From: a virus
DNA: 64,000 nt
IMG/VR virus record: IMGVR_UViG_3300030503_000573
Coordinates: 1 to 64,000 of that record
Direction: 5' to 3' (one strand)
Part shown: piece after piece, positions 8,249 through 16,043 of the stretch
How the letters are laid out: the number at the start of each line of letters is the position of its first letter
Numbering within the stretch: the stretch's first letter is position 1
Program-made: the position numbers and the translations under genes
Notes under the pieces: model-generated
Seen by the model: only the letters and a program-made list of their open reading frames with translations
Databases searched by the model: none
What the model was told of the DNA's origin: nothing

Positions 8249-8767
8249 CTAGTTCCCTGTGACCCAGGCCTTCATCGAGGCCTGGTACAGACCCGAATAG
8301 CGGAAGGAGGCGCGGCGCGCGCCCTTCCCAGACTTCTTCCTCGGCGTGGTGCCCTGCCGGGCAGCCTTGGTAGGCACTCCCGGCACCCCGTAGCCTGCGA
8401 AGGCCTCCTCAGAGATGGCCGCCTTGAAGCCCTCTTCGATGAAGCCCATCGCGGGGGCGAGCAGGTCGGGCTTCGGGGGTGCCCCCGTCATCATGTCTTC
8501 TAGCTCACCTGCCATCGCGTCAGCGAAGGCGTCGGCCACGGCAAGCTCGTTGTTCTCGTACCAGACCTCCATGAGGTGGTACTTGTCCTCCAGCAGGGTC
8601 GCGACGTCACCCGTGGTCTCGTTCGGCGTCTTGGAGCCGCCGCCCTTCTTGGTGGCCCGCGCCTTCTTCGGATGCTGGGCCGGCCGCGCCTTGGCGACCG
8701 AGCGCACCGTGGGGGCGTCTGGGCCGTAGGGGACGTCGAGAACGCCCAGGTGGAGGGTGAGGGTCAC
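8249..8767 (-). CDS. Neck/head-tail connector-like protein (172 aa)
   Basis: A 172-residue basic protein with a Lys/Ala-rich stretch at residues ~25-45, a central helical region (VATLLEDKYHLMEVWYENNE, ADAFADAMAGELEDMM) and a C-terminal FRYSGLYQASMKAWV. The combination of a central helix and a final TGLYxxSxxAWV phrase resembles neck or tail-completion proteins in related myovirus head-tail modules. Its position between capsid and tail genes is consistent. Start ATG 8767 overlaps the next upstream gene by 4 nt. Confidence 0.5.
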   Translation of the reverse strand: MTLTLHLGVLDVPYGPDAPTVRSVAKARPAQHPKKARATKKGGGSKTPNETTGDVATLLEDKYHLMEVWYENNELAVADAFADAMAGELEDMMTGAPPKPDLLAPAMGFIEEGFKAAISEEAFAGYGVPGVPTKAARQGTTPRKKSGKGARRASFRYSGLYQASMKAWVTGN

Positions 8768-9102
8768 ACGCCACCTCCTACGATCTCGCCGTTGGTGATG
8801 AAGCCGTGCCAGTTGCCGCCCGGGCTGCCGTCGATGGACGGCCTAACCGTCAGGTTCTCGAACTCACCTTCTATGGACCAGTGCGTGCCCTCTCTGGAGC
8901 CTTGCACGTCGTGACGACCGAACTCACGGTCCTCATCGTCGCCCTTCAGCGCCTCGGCAAACAGCGCCCACTGCTCACGGTGCGGCGGAGAAGCGAGAAA
9001 GCAAGACTGCCAGCACTGACGCCGCGTCGGGCAACGAAAGATGAAGCCGACGCGGCGGCCATCCTTGACCAGCCACCTAGGCTCCAGCTCTGTGAGCCTC
9101 AC
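8764..9102 (-). CDS. DUF6527-like protein (112 aa)
   Basis: GTG at 9102 overlaps the TGA of the upstream gene (GTGA), so this start is preferred over a longer reading to 9156. The protein carries LEPRWLVKDGRRVGFIFRCP, THWSIEGEFENLTVRPSID and GNWHGFITNGEIVGG. The closing W..LTVRPSI...GNWHGFITNG pattern recalls the DUF6527 family of small phage/plasmid proteins. Two Cys in RCPTRRQCWQSC could bind a metal. Function unknown. Confidence 0.55.
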   Translation of the reverse strand: MRLTELEPRWLVKDGRRVGFIFRCPTRRQCWQSCFLASPPHREQWALFAEALKGDDEDREFGRHDVQGSREGTHWSIEGEFENLTVRPSIDGSPGGNWHGFITNGEIVGGGV

Positions 9103-9440
9103 GGTGCCAGCAGCTCGACCATGGTCACGACGTCTCCAGCCGTTCCCGACAGCCAAATCTCGCCCTGCCAGACAGGCGCGGCCCCACCAGTGAACTGCCC
9201 GTACGAAAAGCCCATCTCAGTGATGGGAATGCCGGGCATACCGGAATTGTTGACCGTGCTGTCGTACCAGAACCAGTCCGACCCCGAGCCGCTGACCACG
9301 AAGGCTGTCCAACCCACCCTGGCCGGGTTCGCTGGCAGGGCGCGCTGGGCTACTGTGTCCTGAGCGACCGTGACATTCGTGTTCTTGGTCGATGAGGCCG
9401 TCGTATTCGATGGCCAGACTGGTATTGGCCCCTGCGGCAT
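9099..9440 (-). CDS. Small Ser/Gly-rich virion protein (113 aa)
   Basis: A 113-residue beta-rich protein (NTNVTVAQDTVAQRALPANP, GWTAFVVSGSGSDWFWYDS, GEIWLSGTAGDVVTMVELL). The pattern resembles small decoration domains that present a single beta sandwich. No catalytic motif. A short GC hairpin lies just downstream of the preceding gene, at 9448-9464, inside the 24 nt gap. Confidence 0.5.
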   Translation of the reverse strand: MPQGPIPVWPSNTTASSTKNTNVTVAQDTVAQRALPANPARVGWTAFVVSGSGSDWFWYDSTVNNSGMPGIPITEMGFSYGQFTGGAAPVWQGEIWLSGTAGDVVTMVELLAP

Positions 9441-9447
9441 CGTCTAC

Positions 9448-9464
9448 CCCCCTGGTGGAGGGGG
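9448..9464. repeat. Short inverted repeat in late operon gap
   Basis: CCCCCT, 5 nt loop, AGGGGG. It lies between two late genes and precedes the start region of the 113 aa gene on the minus transcript. No T-run follows, so it may be an RNA-stability or translation-insulating hairpin and not a terminator. Confidence 0.4.
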
Positions 9465-9980
9465 CTACGGCGTCAGCCCCCACAGCGTGCCGACCTTCTG
9501 CGCCTCGCCCAGGTAGAAGCGCCCGTAAGGCGTCTGCAGCAGCTGGAGGTCGTCGATGGTCAGGTTCTCAAACGCCTTCGACACCGTCATGCTCTGCGAG
9601 GTGCCATCGTCGCCAGTCGAGTTGATGACCCCGGCGACGAACCCGTTGAGGTTCCACAGCGCCCGCCAGTAGGCGAAGTACGGCAGGGAATCTTCGCAGT
9701 TGGGCGGGTTCTTGTACGGCAGGGCGTTGGGCACGTCCGGACACCACTGGAACAGCCGGGCCGCCGCGAGGTTGTACACGCACAGCATGTACACCGGCCC
9801 AGGCACCTGCTGGAGCTGGGCGTTGACCTGGCCAAGGGCCCAGTTGTAGGTCCAGCCGATCCACTCCGACGTCGCCGGCAGCGAGACCGGCGGGATGCCG
9901 ATGGTGTCGTACAGGAAGGTGCTGTAGCCGGCCAGCGTGGGGCACGGCGTGAACACCATCTGCGGAGGGCAGGAGCCCAT
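9465..9980 (-). CDS. Head-tail adaptor-like protein (171 aa)
   Basis: A 171-residue protein in the neck region. It contains TSEWIGWTYNWALGQVNAQL, YMLCVYNLAAARLFQWCPD, YFAYWRALWNLNGFVAGVI and a conserved-looking end NLTIDDLQLLQTPYGRFYLG. The helical bundle followed by LxxLxTPYGRxYL resembles connector/adaptor proteins adjacent to the capsid genes of related phages. Assignment is by position and pattern. Confidence 0.55.
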   Translation of the reverse strand: MGSCPPQMVFTPCPTLAGYSTFLYDTIGIPPVSLPATSEWIGWTYNWALGQVNAQLQQVPGPVYMLCVYNLAAARLFQWCPDVPNALPYKNPPNCEDSLPYFAYWRALWNLNGFVAGVINSTGDDGTSQSMTVSKAFENLTIDDLQLLQTPYGRFYLGEAQKVGTLWGLTP

Positions 9981-10004
9981 GCGCCGGCCCTCCTGGGCTT
10001 CGTG

Positions 10005-10595
10005 CTACGCCGCGCGCCTCGCCGGGGCCTTGCCGCCCCGCTTGGGGCCGCCCTTCGGCGGAGCCTCACGGCGAACGCGGATGCCCTCCTCCAGGCGGGG
10101 GCCGTCGTCGTTGTCGCTCGGGCCCTCGACCTGCTCAAACTCGACGTCGACCTTGTCGGGCACCGCGATGTCGGTGTTCATCGCGGCGTTCATCTCCTCG
10201 ACCTGGTGCACGATGGCGTCAGACGAGACGATGGCCGCGTTGCGGCGGCGCACCTGGCCCTCGTGGGCCTTGAGGCCCTTGTTCATGCGGAAGATGTCGT
10301 TGATCTGGTTGGCCGTCATCTGGCGGCCCTCCTGGTAGATCAGCGTCACCACCGCGCGGCTCCGCTTGGCCTCCTCGGGCGTCTTGGCCCCGTAGGTCTT
10401 GAGCTGCTCGATGATCTCCGAGACCTGGGGCGGGGCGAGGTCGCCGTGGATGGGCTGCTGCTCGCCCGGGCGCAGGGGGGTGTGCTTGTTCCCCTGGAGG
10501 CGCGGGTTGAGCGGCATGCCGTCGGCGGCGAAGTCCAGGCGGTAGTAGAACCGCTGGTGCTGCCGGGTCGGGTTGGCGAGGAAAATCTTGGTCAT
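10005..10595 (-). CDS. Hypothetical head-region protein (196 aa)
   Basis: Directly downstream of the major capsid gene. N-terminus KIFLANPTRQHQRFYYRLDF and PRLQGNKHTPLRPGEQQPIH look like a folded domain; the C-terminal ~50 residues are charged and then strongly basic (PKGGPKRGGKAPARRAA), suggesting nucleic-acid contact. Similar proteins follow the capsid gene in related phages but their role is not known to me. Confidence 0.55.
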   Translation of the reverse strand: MTKIFLANPTRQHQRFYYRLDFAADGMPLNPRLQGNKHTPLRPGEQQPIHGDLAPPQVSEIIEQLKTYGAKTPEEAKRSRAVVTLIYQEGRQMTANQINDIFRMNKGLKAHEGQVRRRNAAIVSSDAIVHQVEEMNAAMNTDIAVPDKVDVEFEQVEGPSDNDDGPRLEEGIRVRREAPPKGGPKRGGKAPARRAA

Positions 10596-10633
10596 GTCCG
10601 GGGCTCCCTCAAGCTGGACGGTGGGTGGGGGTC

Positions 10634-10656
10634 GGGCGCGGCGGCGAGCCGCGCCC
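10634..10656. repeat. Strong hairpin between capsid gene and next gene
   Basis: Perfect 9 bp arms (GGGCGCGGC / GCCGCGCCC) with a 5 nt loop, immediately downstream of the major capsid stop on the minus transcript. There is no downstream T-run, so it may act as a processing or 3' stabilising hairpin, or a partial terminator that sets high capsid expression over downstream genes. Confidence 0.55.
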
Positions 10657-10658
10657 GC

Positions 10659-11678
10659 CTAGCTGTACGGAACGGAGATGATGGTGGTCGCCTGGGGTCG
10701 CACCGGCCACCCCGAGGAGATGCGCCACTCGGTGAGGTAGTCGGTCGCCCCGCCGGCCAGGGGCGAGATGATCTCGCGCGGCGCGGCCATGTCCGAGTAC
10801 TGTGCGTTGCACGTCTTGTTGCCGCTCAGCAACTTGGCAAACTCGTTGGTGCTGGGCTTGCGGGCCGCCGGCTTGGTGAGCTCCGGCATGGTCAGGATCA
10901 AGGCGTCGGTGCCGCCAGCCCCGGCCCCGATGAGGGTGTCATCGTAGGTCCAGGTCAGCTTGTCGCCGTTCTTGAGCAGCACCTCCTTGAAGACACCGGC
11001 GGTCGAGTCAGTGCCCGCGCCCTGGCGCTGGTACTGGGTCAGCTGGACCACGTTGTACTCGAACAGCCCGAGCACCCGCTGCGGGCCGATGAGGGTGAAT
11101 TCCTTGCCGATGCCCAGCTGGAGGGTCCGGGTCTTGATGCCCGCGACCTCCTGCATGAGGAAGAAGGCGAACTCGCCGTTGTCGTAGCTCTGGGCCGTTG
11201 TGTGGCCCCACTGGTCGGGCGGCAGCGTGACGGCGAGCGCGCCGTTGGCGTTGATGATACCCTCGCCGTTCTGCGGGTTCATGCCGTGGATGCACGCATC
11301 GCGGGCAAGCTGGTAGTGGGCCTGGCGGGAGCCCAGCTGGTAGCCGTCGGGCACCGCGATGTTCCAACGGCCGCCGGCCGAGACGTCGTGGTGGTCCCAG
11401 TTTGACCGCACGCGGGTCAGGTAGGTCGCGGTCGAGAAGTACGAGGCGACCAGGTCCACGCCCGGCAGCTCATTGTAGCTCGACTGGCCGACCGCGATCT
11501 TCGTGCGGAGGTTGAGCTGGCGCATGTACACGGCCAGGTCGTCCTCGCCGAGGCGGGCCCTGATCTCCCCCTCAGAGAGGAGCTCGATGAAGCCCGAGGG
11601 CTGGGAGTACTGCAGCAGAATCTCGGGCTCGGAGAAGCTCGGGTCCACCGTGATGTATGCGGGGGCCTGCAGGGCCAT
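10659..11678 (-). CDS. Major capsid protein (339 aa)
   Basis: Capsid protein of the DUF2184-like type. Typical phrases include GQSSYNELPGVDLVASYFST, RSNWDHHDVSAGGRWNIAVP, a region YDNGEFAFFLMQEVAGIKTR followed by LQLGIGKEFTLIGPQRVLG, and the closing EWRISSGWPVRPQATTI. Length (339 residues) fits HK97-fold capsids without a long prodomain. It is followed by a strong hairpin and preceded by decoration and scaffold-like genes. Confidence 0.85.
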   Translation of the reverse strand: MALQAPAYITVDPSFSEPEILLQYSQPSGFIELLSEGEIRARLGEDDLAVYMRQLNLRTKIAVGQSSYNELPGVDLVASYFSTATYLTRVRSNWDHHDVSAGGRWNIAVPDGYQLGSRQAHYQLARDACIHGMNPQNGEGIINANGALAVTLPPDQWGHTTAQSYDNGEFAFFLMQEVAGIKTRTLQLGIGKEFTLIGPQRVLGLFEYNVVQLTQYQRQGAGTDSTAGVFKEVLLKNGDKLTWTYDDTLIGAGAGGTDALILTMPELTKPAARKPSTNEFAKLLSGNKTCNAQYSDMAAPREIISPLAGGATDYLTEWRISSGWPVRPQATTIISVPYS

Positions 11679-11744
11679 TGATGTCTTCCTCTGATGGAGG
11701 GGTGGGGACTAGGGCCTCGCGACCCCGGCGGAGGTGAGGCGGCT

Positions 11745-12608
11745 CTAGATTTGGATGACCGCGCAGGAGCCGTTGAAGTTGTAGTTCGCGGTGTTGGTCT
11801 CAGAGTCGTACTCGACGGTGAGGCACCCGGTCGGCTGGACGTCGAGCACCTGGACGTTGATGGCCACCCCGGTGGTCAGCGAGCCGCCGGTGATGGTCAG
11901 CGTCAGGCCGGTCGCGATGGTGTACGTCACGGTCGACCCGGTGGTGCCGGGGCCGGTGGTGAACGTGCCGTTGATGTCGGCGAACGAGCCGGTGCCGGTG
12001 GCAGACGAGACCGTGACGCTGTCGCCCGGCGAGAGGTTCGCCGCGCTGGCCAGCGTGAGGGTGACCTCGCCGGTGGTGGAGTTGTAGGTGCCGGACGAGA
12101 CGGTGATGGCGCCGGTCGCCGGGATCAACAGCTGGTTGACATAGTCCCAGGCCACTGCCGCCGCGAGCGGGCCGCCCCGCAGGTCGACGAGCGCCGGGTC
12201 ACAGGCCACCGCGATGCGGGCGAACGACCCGAACGGGTAGTAGTTGACCTGCATGCCGGAGCCCGACATCGGCACGTTGCTGTCCGGCTGAATGATGGCC
12301 GAGTAGTTCTGGTCAGAGACCGAGAACCCGGCCAGCGGGTAGGAGCCGCCGGTGTAGCTGGTGGCGCGGCCGATGATCGGCCCCATGCCCACGAACGGGC
12401 CGCCGGAGCCGCCCGGCACCGAGGCGTAGACCCCGCACCCACCCCACATGGGAATCGTCTCGCTGTTGGCGAGGTAGCCGCCCCTCAGCCGGAACCGGCT
12501 CGACGGGTCGGGGTAGGCCGTGCCTTGGACCAGGCCTGCGGCGCTGGCGTCGGCGAAGAGGCCCTGGCCCACACCGGTGGACAGGGGGAACGGGACGTTG
12601 GCGGTCAT
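11745..12608 (-). CDS. Head decoration/cement protein with inserted beta domain (287 aa)
   Basis: Located between the scaffold-like gene and the capsid gene. The N-terminal half (LSTGVGQGLFADASAAGLV, PIIGRATSYTGGSYPLAGFS, SGMQVNYYPFGSFARIAVAC) and the end (QPTGCLTVEYDSETNTANYN) look like one domain, similar to cement proteins that cap capsid hexamers. Residues ~168-255 are a separate Thr/Ser/Gly beta domain (GEVTLTLASAANLSPGDSVTV, GTFTTGPGTTGSTVTYT) interrupting it. A similar module is inserted in the tail sheath. Confidence 0.65.
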   Translation of the reverse strand: MTANVPFPLSTGVGQGLFADASAAGLVQGTAYPDPSSRFRLRGGYLANSETIPMWGGCGVYASVPGGSGGPFVGMGPIIGRATSYTGGSYPLAGFSVSDQNYSAIIQPDSNVPMSGSGMQVNYYPFGSFARIAVACDPALVDLRGGPLAAAVAWDYVNQLLIPATGAITVSSGTYNSTTGEVTLTLASAANLSPGDSVTVSSATGTGSFADINGTFTTGPGTTGSTVTYTIATGLTLTITGGSLTTGVAINVQVLDVQPTGCLTVEYDSETNTANYNFNGSCAVIQI

Positions 12609-12637
12609 GGGAGAGCTGCCTCTGCTGAGAGTGGGTT

Positions 12638-12674
12638 GTGGTTGGGCGGGGCGGCCCCCCGGCCGCGCCCGGGC
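12638..12674. repeat. GC-rich hairpin upstream of decoration gene
   Basis: In the 66 nt gap between the scaffold-like gene and the decoration gene the minus transcript can form GCGGCC, 4 nt loop, GGCCGC. No T-run follows. Possibly an RNA processing or stability element separating two head genes. Confidence 0.35.
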
Positions 12675-13565
12675 TTAGGCGCGGTCGGCGACCGAGACGA
12701 CCGACTGGCGCGCCCCGTCCGCGAAGTCGTCCATCCAGGAGCGGGTGCGCCCGTAGTAGGTGCGCACCGTGTGGCCGCCGGGGGTGCGGTGCTCGTCGCA
12801 CCTCAGCACGCCCTCGGGCACCGAGATGGGGGCCTTGGCCACCTTGGCGGCGTCGGCGAAGACCTCGCGCTCGATGTTGTCGAAGGCGACGCCGTCAGAG
12901 ACGGCGTGGAGGTTGGCCTTCTCCCACGCCGGGGAGTGAACCTTGAGCTTGCCGACGATGCGGCGGCGGTAGGCCGGCAGGTCCTCGCCCAGAAGCGGAC
13001 GCGGCGCGTGGTCGCCAAAGGCGGCGAAGGCGGCGTCGGCCCGGCCCTGGTACTCCAGCATGTCGTTGTGGTCGCCGTCCGAGATGTTCTTGGGCACCAG
13101 ACGCTCGACGTCGGAGATGCGGCGGCCGAGCTTGTCGAGCTTGCCGAGCACCGCAGAGAAGGCGTCGGCCATCTCCTTGGGCATCTCGCCGTCCTTCATG
13201 GCGCCGTCCTTCTTCTTGTCGGCCACGACCTCCTTGGGCTCGTCTTCGCCCCGGTCTTCGCCCTCGTCCTTCTTGGCGTCCTTCTTGCCGTCTTCCTTGG
13301 CCTCCGGCTCTTCCTCGCCGTCGGCCTTCTTCTCGTCCGGCTCGTCCTCGCCGTCCTTCTTGTCTTCCTTGGCCTCGCCCTCCGGCTCGTGCTCACCGTC
13401 CTCGCGCTCCTCCAGGGCGTCGAGGCGCGAGCCGAAGTCGTCGAGCCGCGCGTCCAGCTTGGACAGGAACTTGTCCAGCATGGTGCCGCCGTCGGCATCC
13501 TTCTTGTCTTCTTCGCCTTCTTCGGCGTCGTGGCGGAACTCAGGCGCGAGGCGCTGGGTCATCAT
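12675..13565 (-). CDS. Acidic coiled-coil protein, scaffold candidate (296 aa)
   Basis: Residues ~20-125 are extremely charged, dominated by Lys, Glu and Asp (repeats of EDKKDGEDEPDEKKADGEEE type). The middle (MADAFSAVLGKLDKLGRRIS) is helical, and the C-terminal third (AYRRRIVGKLKVHSPAWEKA, GVLRCDEHRTPGGHTVRTYY) is folded-looking. A charged helical protein encoded between the maturation protease-like gene and the capsid is a good candidate for internal scaffold. An unusually long run of Asp/Glu/Lys codons marks the gene. Confidence 0.6.
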   Translation of the reverse strand: MMTQRLAPEFRHDAEEGEEDKKDADGGTMLDKFLSKLDARLDDFGSRLDALEEREDGEHEPEGEAKEDKKDGEDEPDEKKADGEEEPEAKEDGKKDAKKDEGEDRGEDEPKEVVADKKKDGAMKDGEMPKEMADAFSAVLGKLDKLGRRISDVERLVPKNISDGDHNDMLEYQGRADAAFAAFGDHAPRPLLGEDLPAYRRRIVGKLKVHSPAWEKANLHAVSDGVAFDNIEREVFADAAKVAKAPISVPEGVLRCDEHRTPGGHTVRTYYGRTRSWMDDFADGARQSVVSVADRA

Positions 13566-14815
13566 GATCTCCTGCTGTTCTGTCTGCGTCGCCGGGCGGC
13601 CATGGACCCCAGCTGAGCATCAATGAGGGCTGCCTTGGCCGTCAGCAGCCGAAGTGTTGAGCTGTAGTCGCGGCGCGGGGCCGGCTCGGCGTCGGCCCGC
13701 ACAAGCTCGCGCTCGGCGGCGTCCGCAATCGAGATGCCCTCGCTCACGCCCTGCTTGTCCCAGACCCCAGCGGGCACCACCGCCAGGTGGTCCAGCAGCG
13801 AGGGGTGGCCCTCCAGCAGGAACGGCGTGCCGTCCTCCATCTGGAGGCGAGAGTTGACCCCGGGCTCGCGGAAGACGACCGCCGGGCTGGTGCTGAGGCC
13901 CTGCTCCACGATGGCGCGGGCTGCCGACTCGTCGTAGACCCGGGCGATGGCCCAGACCTCGCCGTCCTGCGGCCGCGCGCCGAAGCGCAGGTAGGCAAAC
14001 ATCAGCGCCCCGATGATGCGGTCGAGGAACTCCTTGGTGTCGAGCGTCGCCTTGTCCTTCGGGTGTGCCATGATCACCGGCAGGCCGGCACAGCGCGCGC
14101 AGAACTCGGCGTTCATGTAGAGCGCCGGGTCTCGCCACACGTACTCGGTGACCGCCGTGCGGTAGCTCAGCCCGGTGCCGGTGACCCGCATGGCGAAGAG
14201 CCAGCAGTTCTCATAGCGCTGGGGGCTCGTGAGCCGCCCGGCCATGATGGCGCGGGCCACGCCCAGCTCGTCCATTCCTCCCCGGTCGAGGGCCACCCGC
14301 GCCCCGGGGTGAAGCGGCTCGGGCGGCGCGCTCACGTCGGCCCAGCACCACGCCGTGTGCTCGTCTGAGAGCACCGGCAGGAACTCGCGCTCCACCTGGG
14401 CACGGAAGGTCGTGTAGTCAACGTCGTCAGACGGGGGCGGCGGAGCTGCCGTGGGGTCCGAAGCTGGTCGAGGGCCCAGAGGCGGCCCCACGGCGGCCCC
14501 CGCCTCGACGGCTTGCGCCGCCGCTGCAGCTACGGGGTCTTGTGTGCCGGCCGGGTCGGCGGTGTTGGCCTCGACCTCGGCCGGTGTCTCTCGCGGCGCG
14601 ATGGTTCGCACCCAGTCAGCCAGCTGGTCGACCGGCACCTTGAGGCCGCACTCCTCTGCGGTCTCGCGCACGGCGGCCTCGGCCGGGCCCTCGCCTTCCT
14701 CCAGCTGGCCGCCGGGGAACGCCCACTGGCCGGGATGGTCAGACCCCGGGCCACGGCGCAGGAACAGCGCGCGGCCGGCCGGCGTGGTCAGAAGGATGCC
14801 GGCGCCCTTAAGCAT
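13562..14815 (-). CDS. NUDIX hydrolase fused to DUF2213 head-module domain (417 aa)
   Basis: Two domains. Residues ~1-75 form a NUDIX hydrolase with a complete NUDIX box (G-x5-E-x7-RETAEECGL), expected to bind Mg and cleave nucleoside diphosphate-X compounds. After an Ala/Pro linker (~80-130), residues ~130-400 are a DUF2213-type domain (TAVTEYVWRDPALYMNAEFC, GLPVIMAHP, EFLDRIIGALMFAYLRF, VWAIARVYDESAARAIV, SPAVVFREPG). DUF2213 proteins occupy the prohead-protease slot in many head modules, consistent with the following scaffold-like and capsid genes. A start at 14815 gives the intact NUDIX fold. Confidence 0.8.
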   Translation of the reverse strand: MLKGAGILLTTPAGRALFLRRGPGSDHPGQWAFPGGQLEEGEGPAEAAVRETAEECGLKVPVDQLADWVRTIAPRETPAEVEANTADPAGTQDPVAAAAAQAVEAGAAVGPPLGPRPASDPTAAPPPPSDDVDYTTFRAQVEREFLPVLSDEHTAWCWADVSAPPEPLHPGARVALDRGGMDELGVARAIMAGRLTSPQRYENCWLFAMRVTGTGLSYRTAVTEYVWRDPALYMNAEFCARCAGLPVIMAHPKDKATLDTKEFLDRIIGALMFAYLRFGARPQDGEVWAIARVYDESAARAIVEQGLSTSPAVVFREPGVNSRLQMEDGTPFLLEGHPSLLDHLAVVPAGVWDKQGVSEGISIADAAERELVRADAEPAPRRDYSSTLRLLTAKAALIDAQLGSMAARRRRQNSRRS

Positions 14816-14824
14816 GTGGTACTC

Positions 14825-15175
14825 CTAGCGGCCGGGGCCGCCGGAGCCCCTGATGGTGCCTGCCGCACGGCCGTTGGGCTGGGCGGCGGGGTCGGCAAGC
14901 GGTGCCTTGAGCGCGTGGGCGAACTGCTGGCGCTGGACCTCGCTCAGGTCTGCCAGCGCCAGCGTAAGCGTCATCATCGGCAGGGTCGAGGCCGTCGGGT
15001 CGGTGCCCAGCGAGGGCACGTCCCACCGAGAACCGGCCGCGATGTACGGCTTGCCCTCGACGACGACCATCTGGCCCAGGGGCGGGGTGTCAGGCCCGGC
15101 GCAGTACCCGAGCTGCTCCTCCTTCGCGCCCGGGCCGAGGCCAGACAGTGCGGTGATGCGGTACTTGATTGCCAT
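14825..15175 (-). CDS. Hypothetical protein (116 aa)
   Basis: A 116-residue protein between the two-helix membrane gene and the NUDIX-DUF2213 gene. N-terminus ISALSGLG-like (KYRITALSGLGPGAKEEQLG), then GQMVVVEGKPYIAAGSRWDV, a helical LTLALADLSEVQRQQFAHAL and a Gly/Pro/Arg tail. No family recognised. It stops 9 nt before the next start and is probably co-translated. Confidence 0.5.
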   Translation of the reverse strand: MAIKYRITALSGLGPGAKEEQLGYCAGPDTPPLGQMVVVEGKPYIAAGSRWDVPSLGTDPTASTLPMMTLTLALADLSEVQRQQFAHALKAPLADPAAQPNGRAAGTIRGSGGPGR

Positions 15176-15211
15176 GTGGTGTGCGGCTCCCTCAAGCCGG
15201 TGGTGCGAAGT

Positions 15212-15379
15212 CTAGGTGCCTGTGTGGGCTCCGCCAAGCTGGGTGATCGCCCAGATGATCGAGGCTGCGAACCACAGGCCAAAGGCGATGAGCCGGGCCT
15301 TGGGCCAGGCCCCGGCCGCGTCGAGCAGCATGAACAGGAAGCCGACGACGACCAGAATGACGAACAGGATGGTGACCAT
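15212..15379 (-). CDS. Small two-helix membrane protein (55 aa)
   Basis: ATG at 15379 with an AAGGAGG ribosome site about 8 nt upstream; stop TAG at 15212. The 55 residues contain two predicted membrane segments (VTILFVILVVVGFLFMLLD and IAFGLWFAASIIWAITQL) with a short loop AAGAWPKARL. It is flanked by late head genes. Possible roles: virion membrane contact during injection, or an accessory lysis protein. The function is not known. Confidence 0.65.
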   Translation of the reverse strand: MVTILFVILVVVGFLFMLLDAAGAWPKARLIAFGLWFAASIIWAITQLGGAHTGT

Positions 15380-15432
15380 GGGGTGGTCCTCCTTGCAGTG
15401 AGCCGCCCCCGGCTGTTGTGGTGTGAACGCGC

Positions 15433-16032
15433 CTAGCCGGCGTCGGCTCCCTCGGCGCGGCGGCGTTCCTGCTTGTTCTCGCGGCCCTCACGGTGGTGGC
15501 CGTGGGAGTCGTCCTTCCCGATGGGCCCGGCGCGCTTGTCGCCGAGGTTCTCCAGGCCGGCGTCCATCGCCGCACAGTCCCGCACCCGGCGCTCGGCCCG
15601 CCGCGTCGCCACCGCGTCACACCGGCGGGCGAGGCCGTCCAGCTTGGCGCACGCAGCGTCGAGGCGCTCGGCGGCGTCGGCGAGGTACTCGGGCTTCATG
15701 AGCGAGGCGGCCTCCCTGATGGCAAGCGCGACGGTGGAGGGGTCCTTGTTGATGTCCAAGTCCGCGTCCTTGCGCATCGGTGCCCTCCCGGCCAGCAGTC
15801 GGTTGATGGCGCTCACCTCACGACCGGAGAGCTTCTTGCCACCCGTCACGCCCGGAGTGTGTCCAGCCTTGACAGGCGTGTACTCGAAGCGGCCCTTGGG
15901 GGTGTCAGCGTCCATCTGCCCGTCCTTTCCCACAAACTCCTTGCCCACGGCCTGCGGCACCCCGCCGTAGCCACCCTTGGTGTGTGCGGCTGCCTCCATG
16001 AGGCGGTGCTGGGCCGGGCTCTTGGTGGGCAT
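15433..16032 (-). CDS. Phage protein with KSPAQHRLMEA N-terminal motif (199 aa)
   Basis: The first 40 residues (PTKSPAQHRLMEAAAHTKGG, VPQAVGKEFVGKDG) match a short motif found at the N-terminus of many small phage head-region proteins of unknown function. A second segment (KLSGREVSAINRLLAGRAPM) is followed by a helical, charged region with REAASLMKPEYLADAAERLD and a basic tail. Probably virion-associated or a head assembly factor. Confidence 0.55.
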   Translation of the reverse strand: MPTKSPAQHRLMEAAAHTKGGYGGVPQAVGKEFVGKDGQMDADTPKGRFEYTPVKAGHTPGVTGGKKLSGREVSAINRLLAGRAPMRKDADLDINKDPSTVALAIREAASLMKPEYLADAAERLDAACAKLDGLARRCDAVATRRAERRVRDCAAMDAGLENLGDKRAGPIGKDDSHGHHREGRENKQERRRAEGADAG

Positions 16033-16043
16033 CAGCAGACCCC

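Noticed and set aside
11694-13616. 640-codon plus-strand frame
   Set aside because: Antisense shadow of the decoration and scaffold-like genes; repetitive Arg/Gly/Val content, no family.
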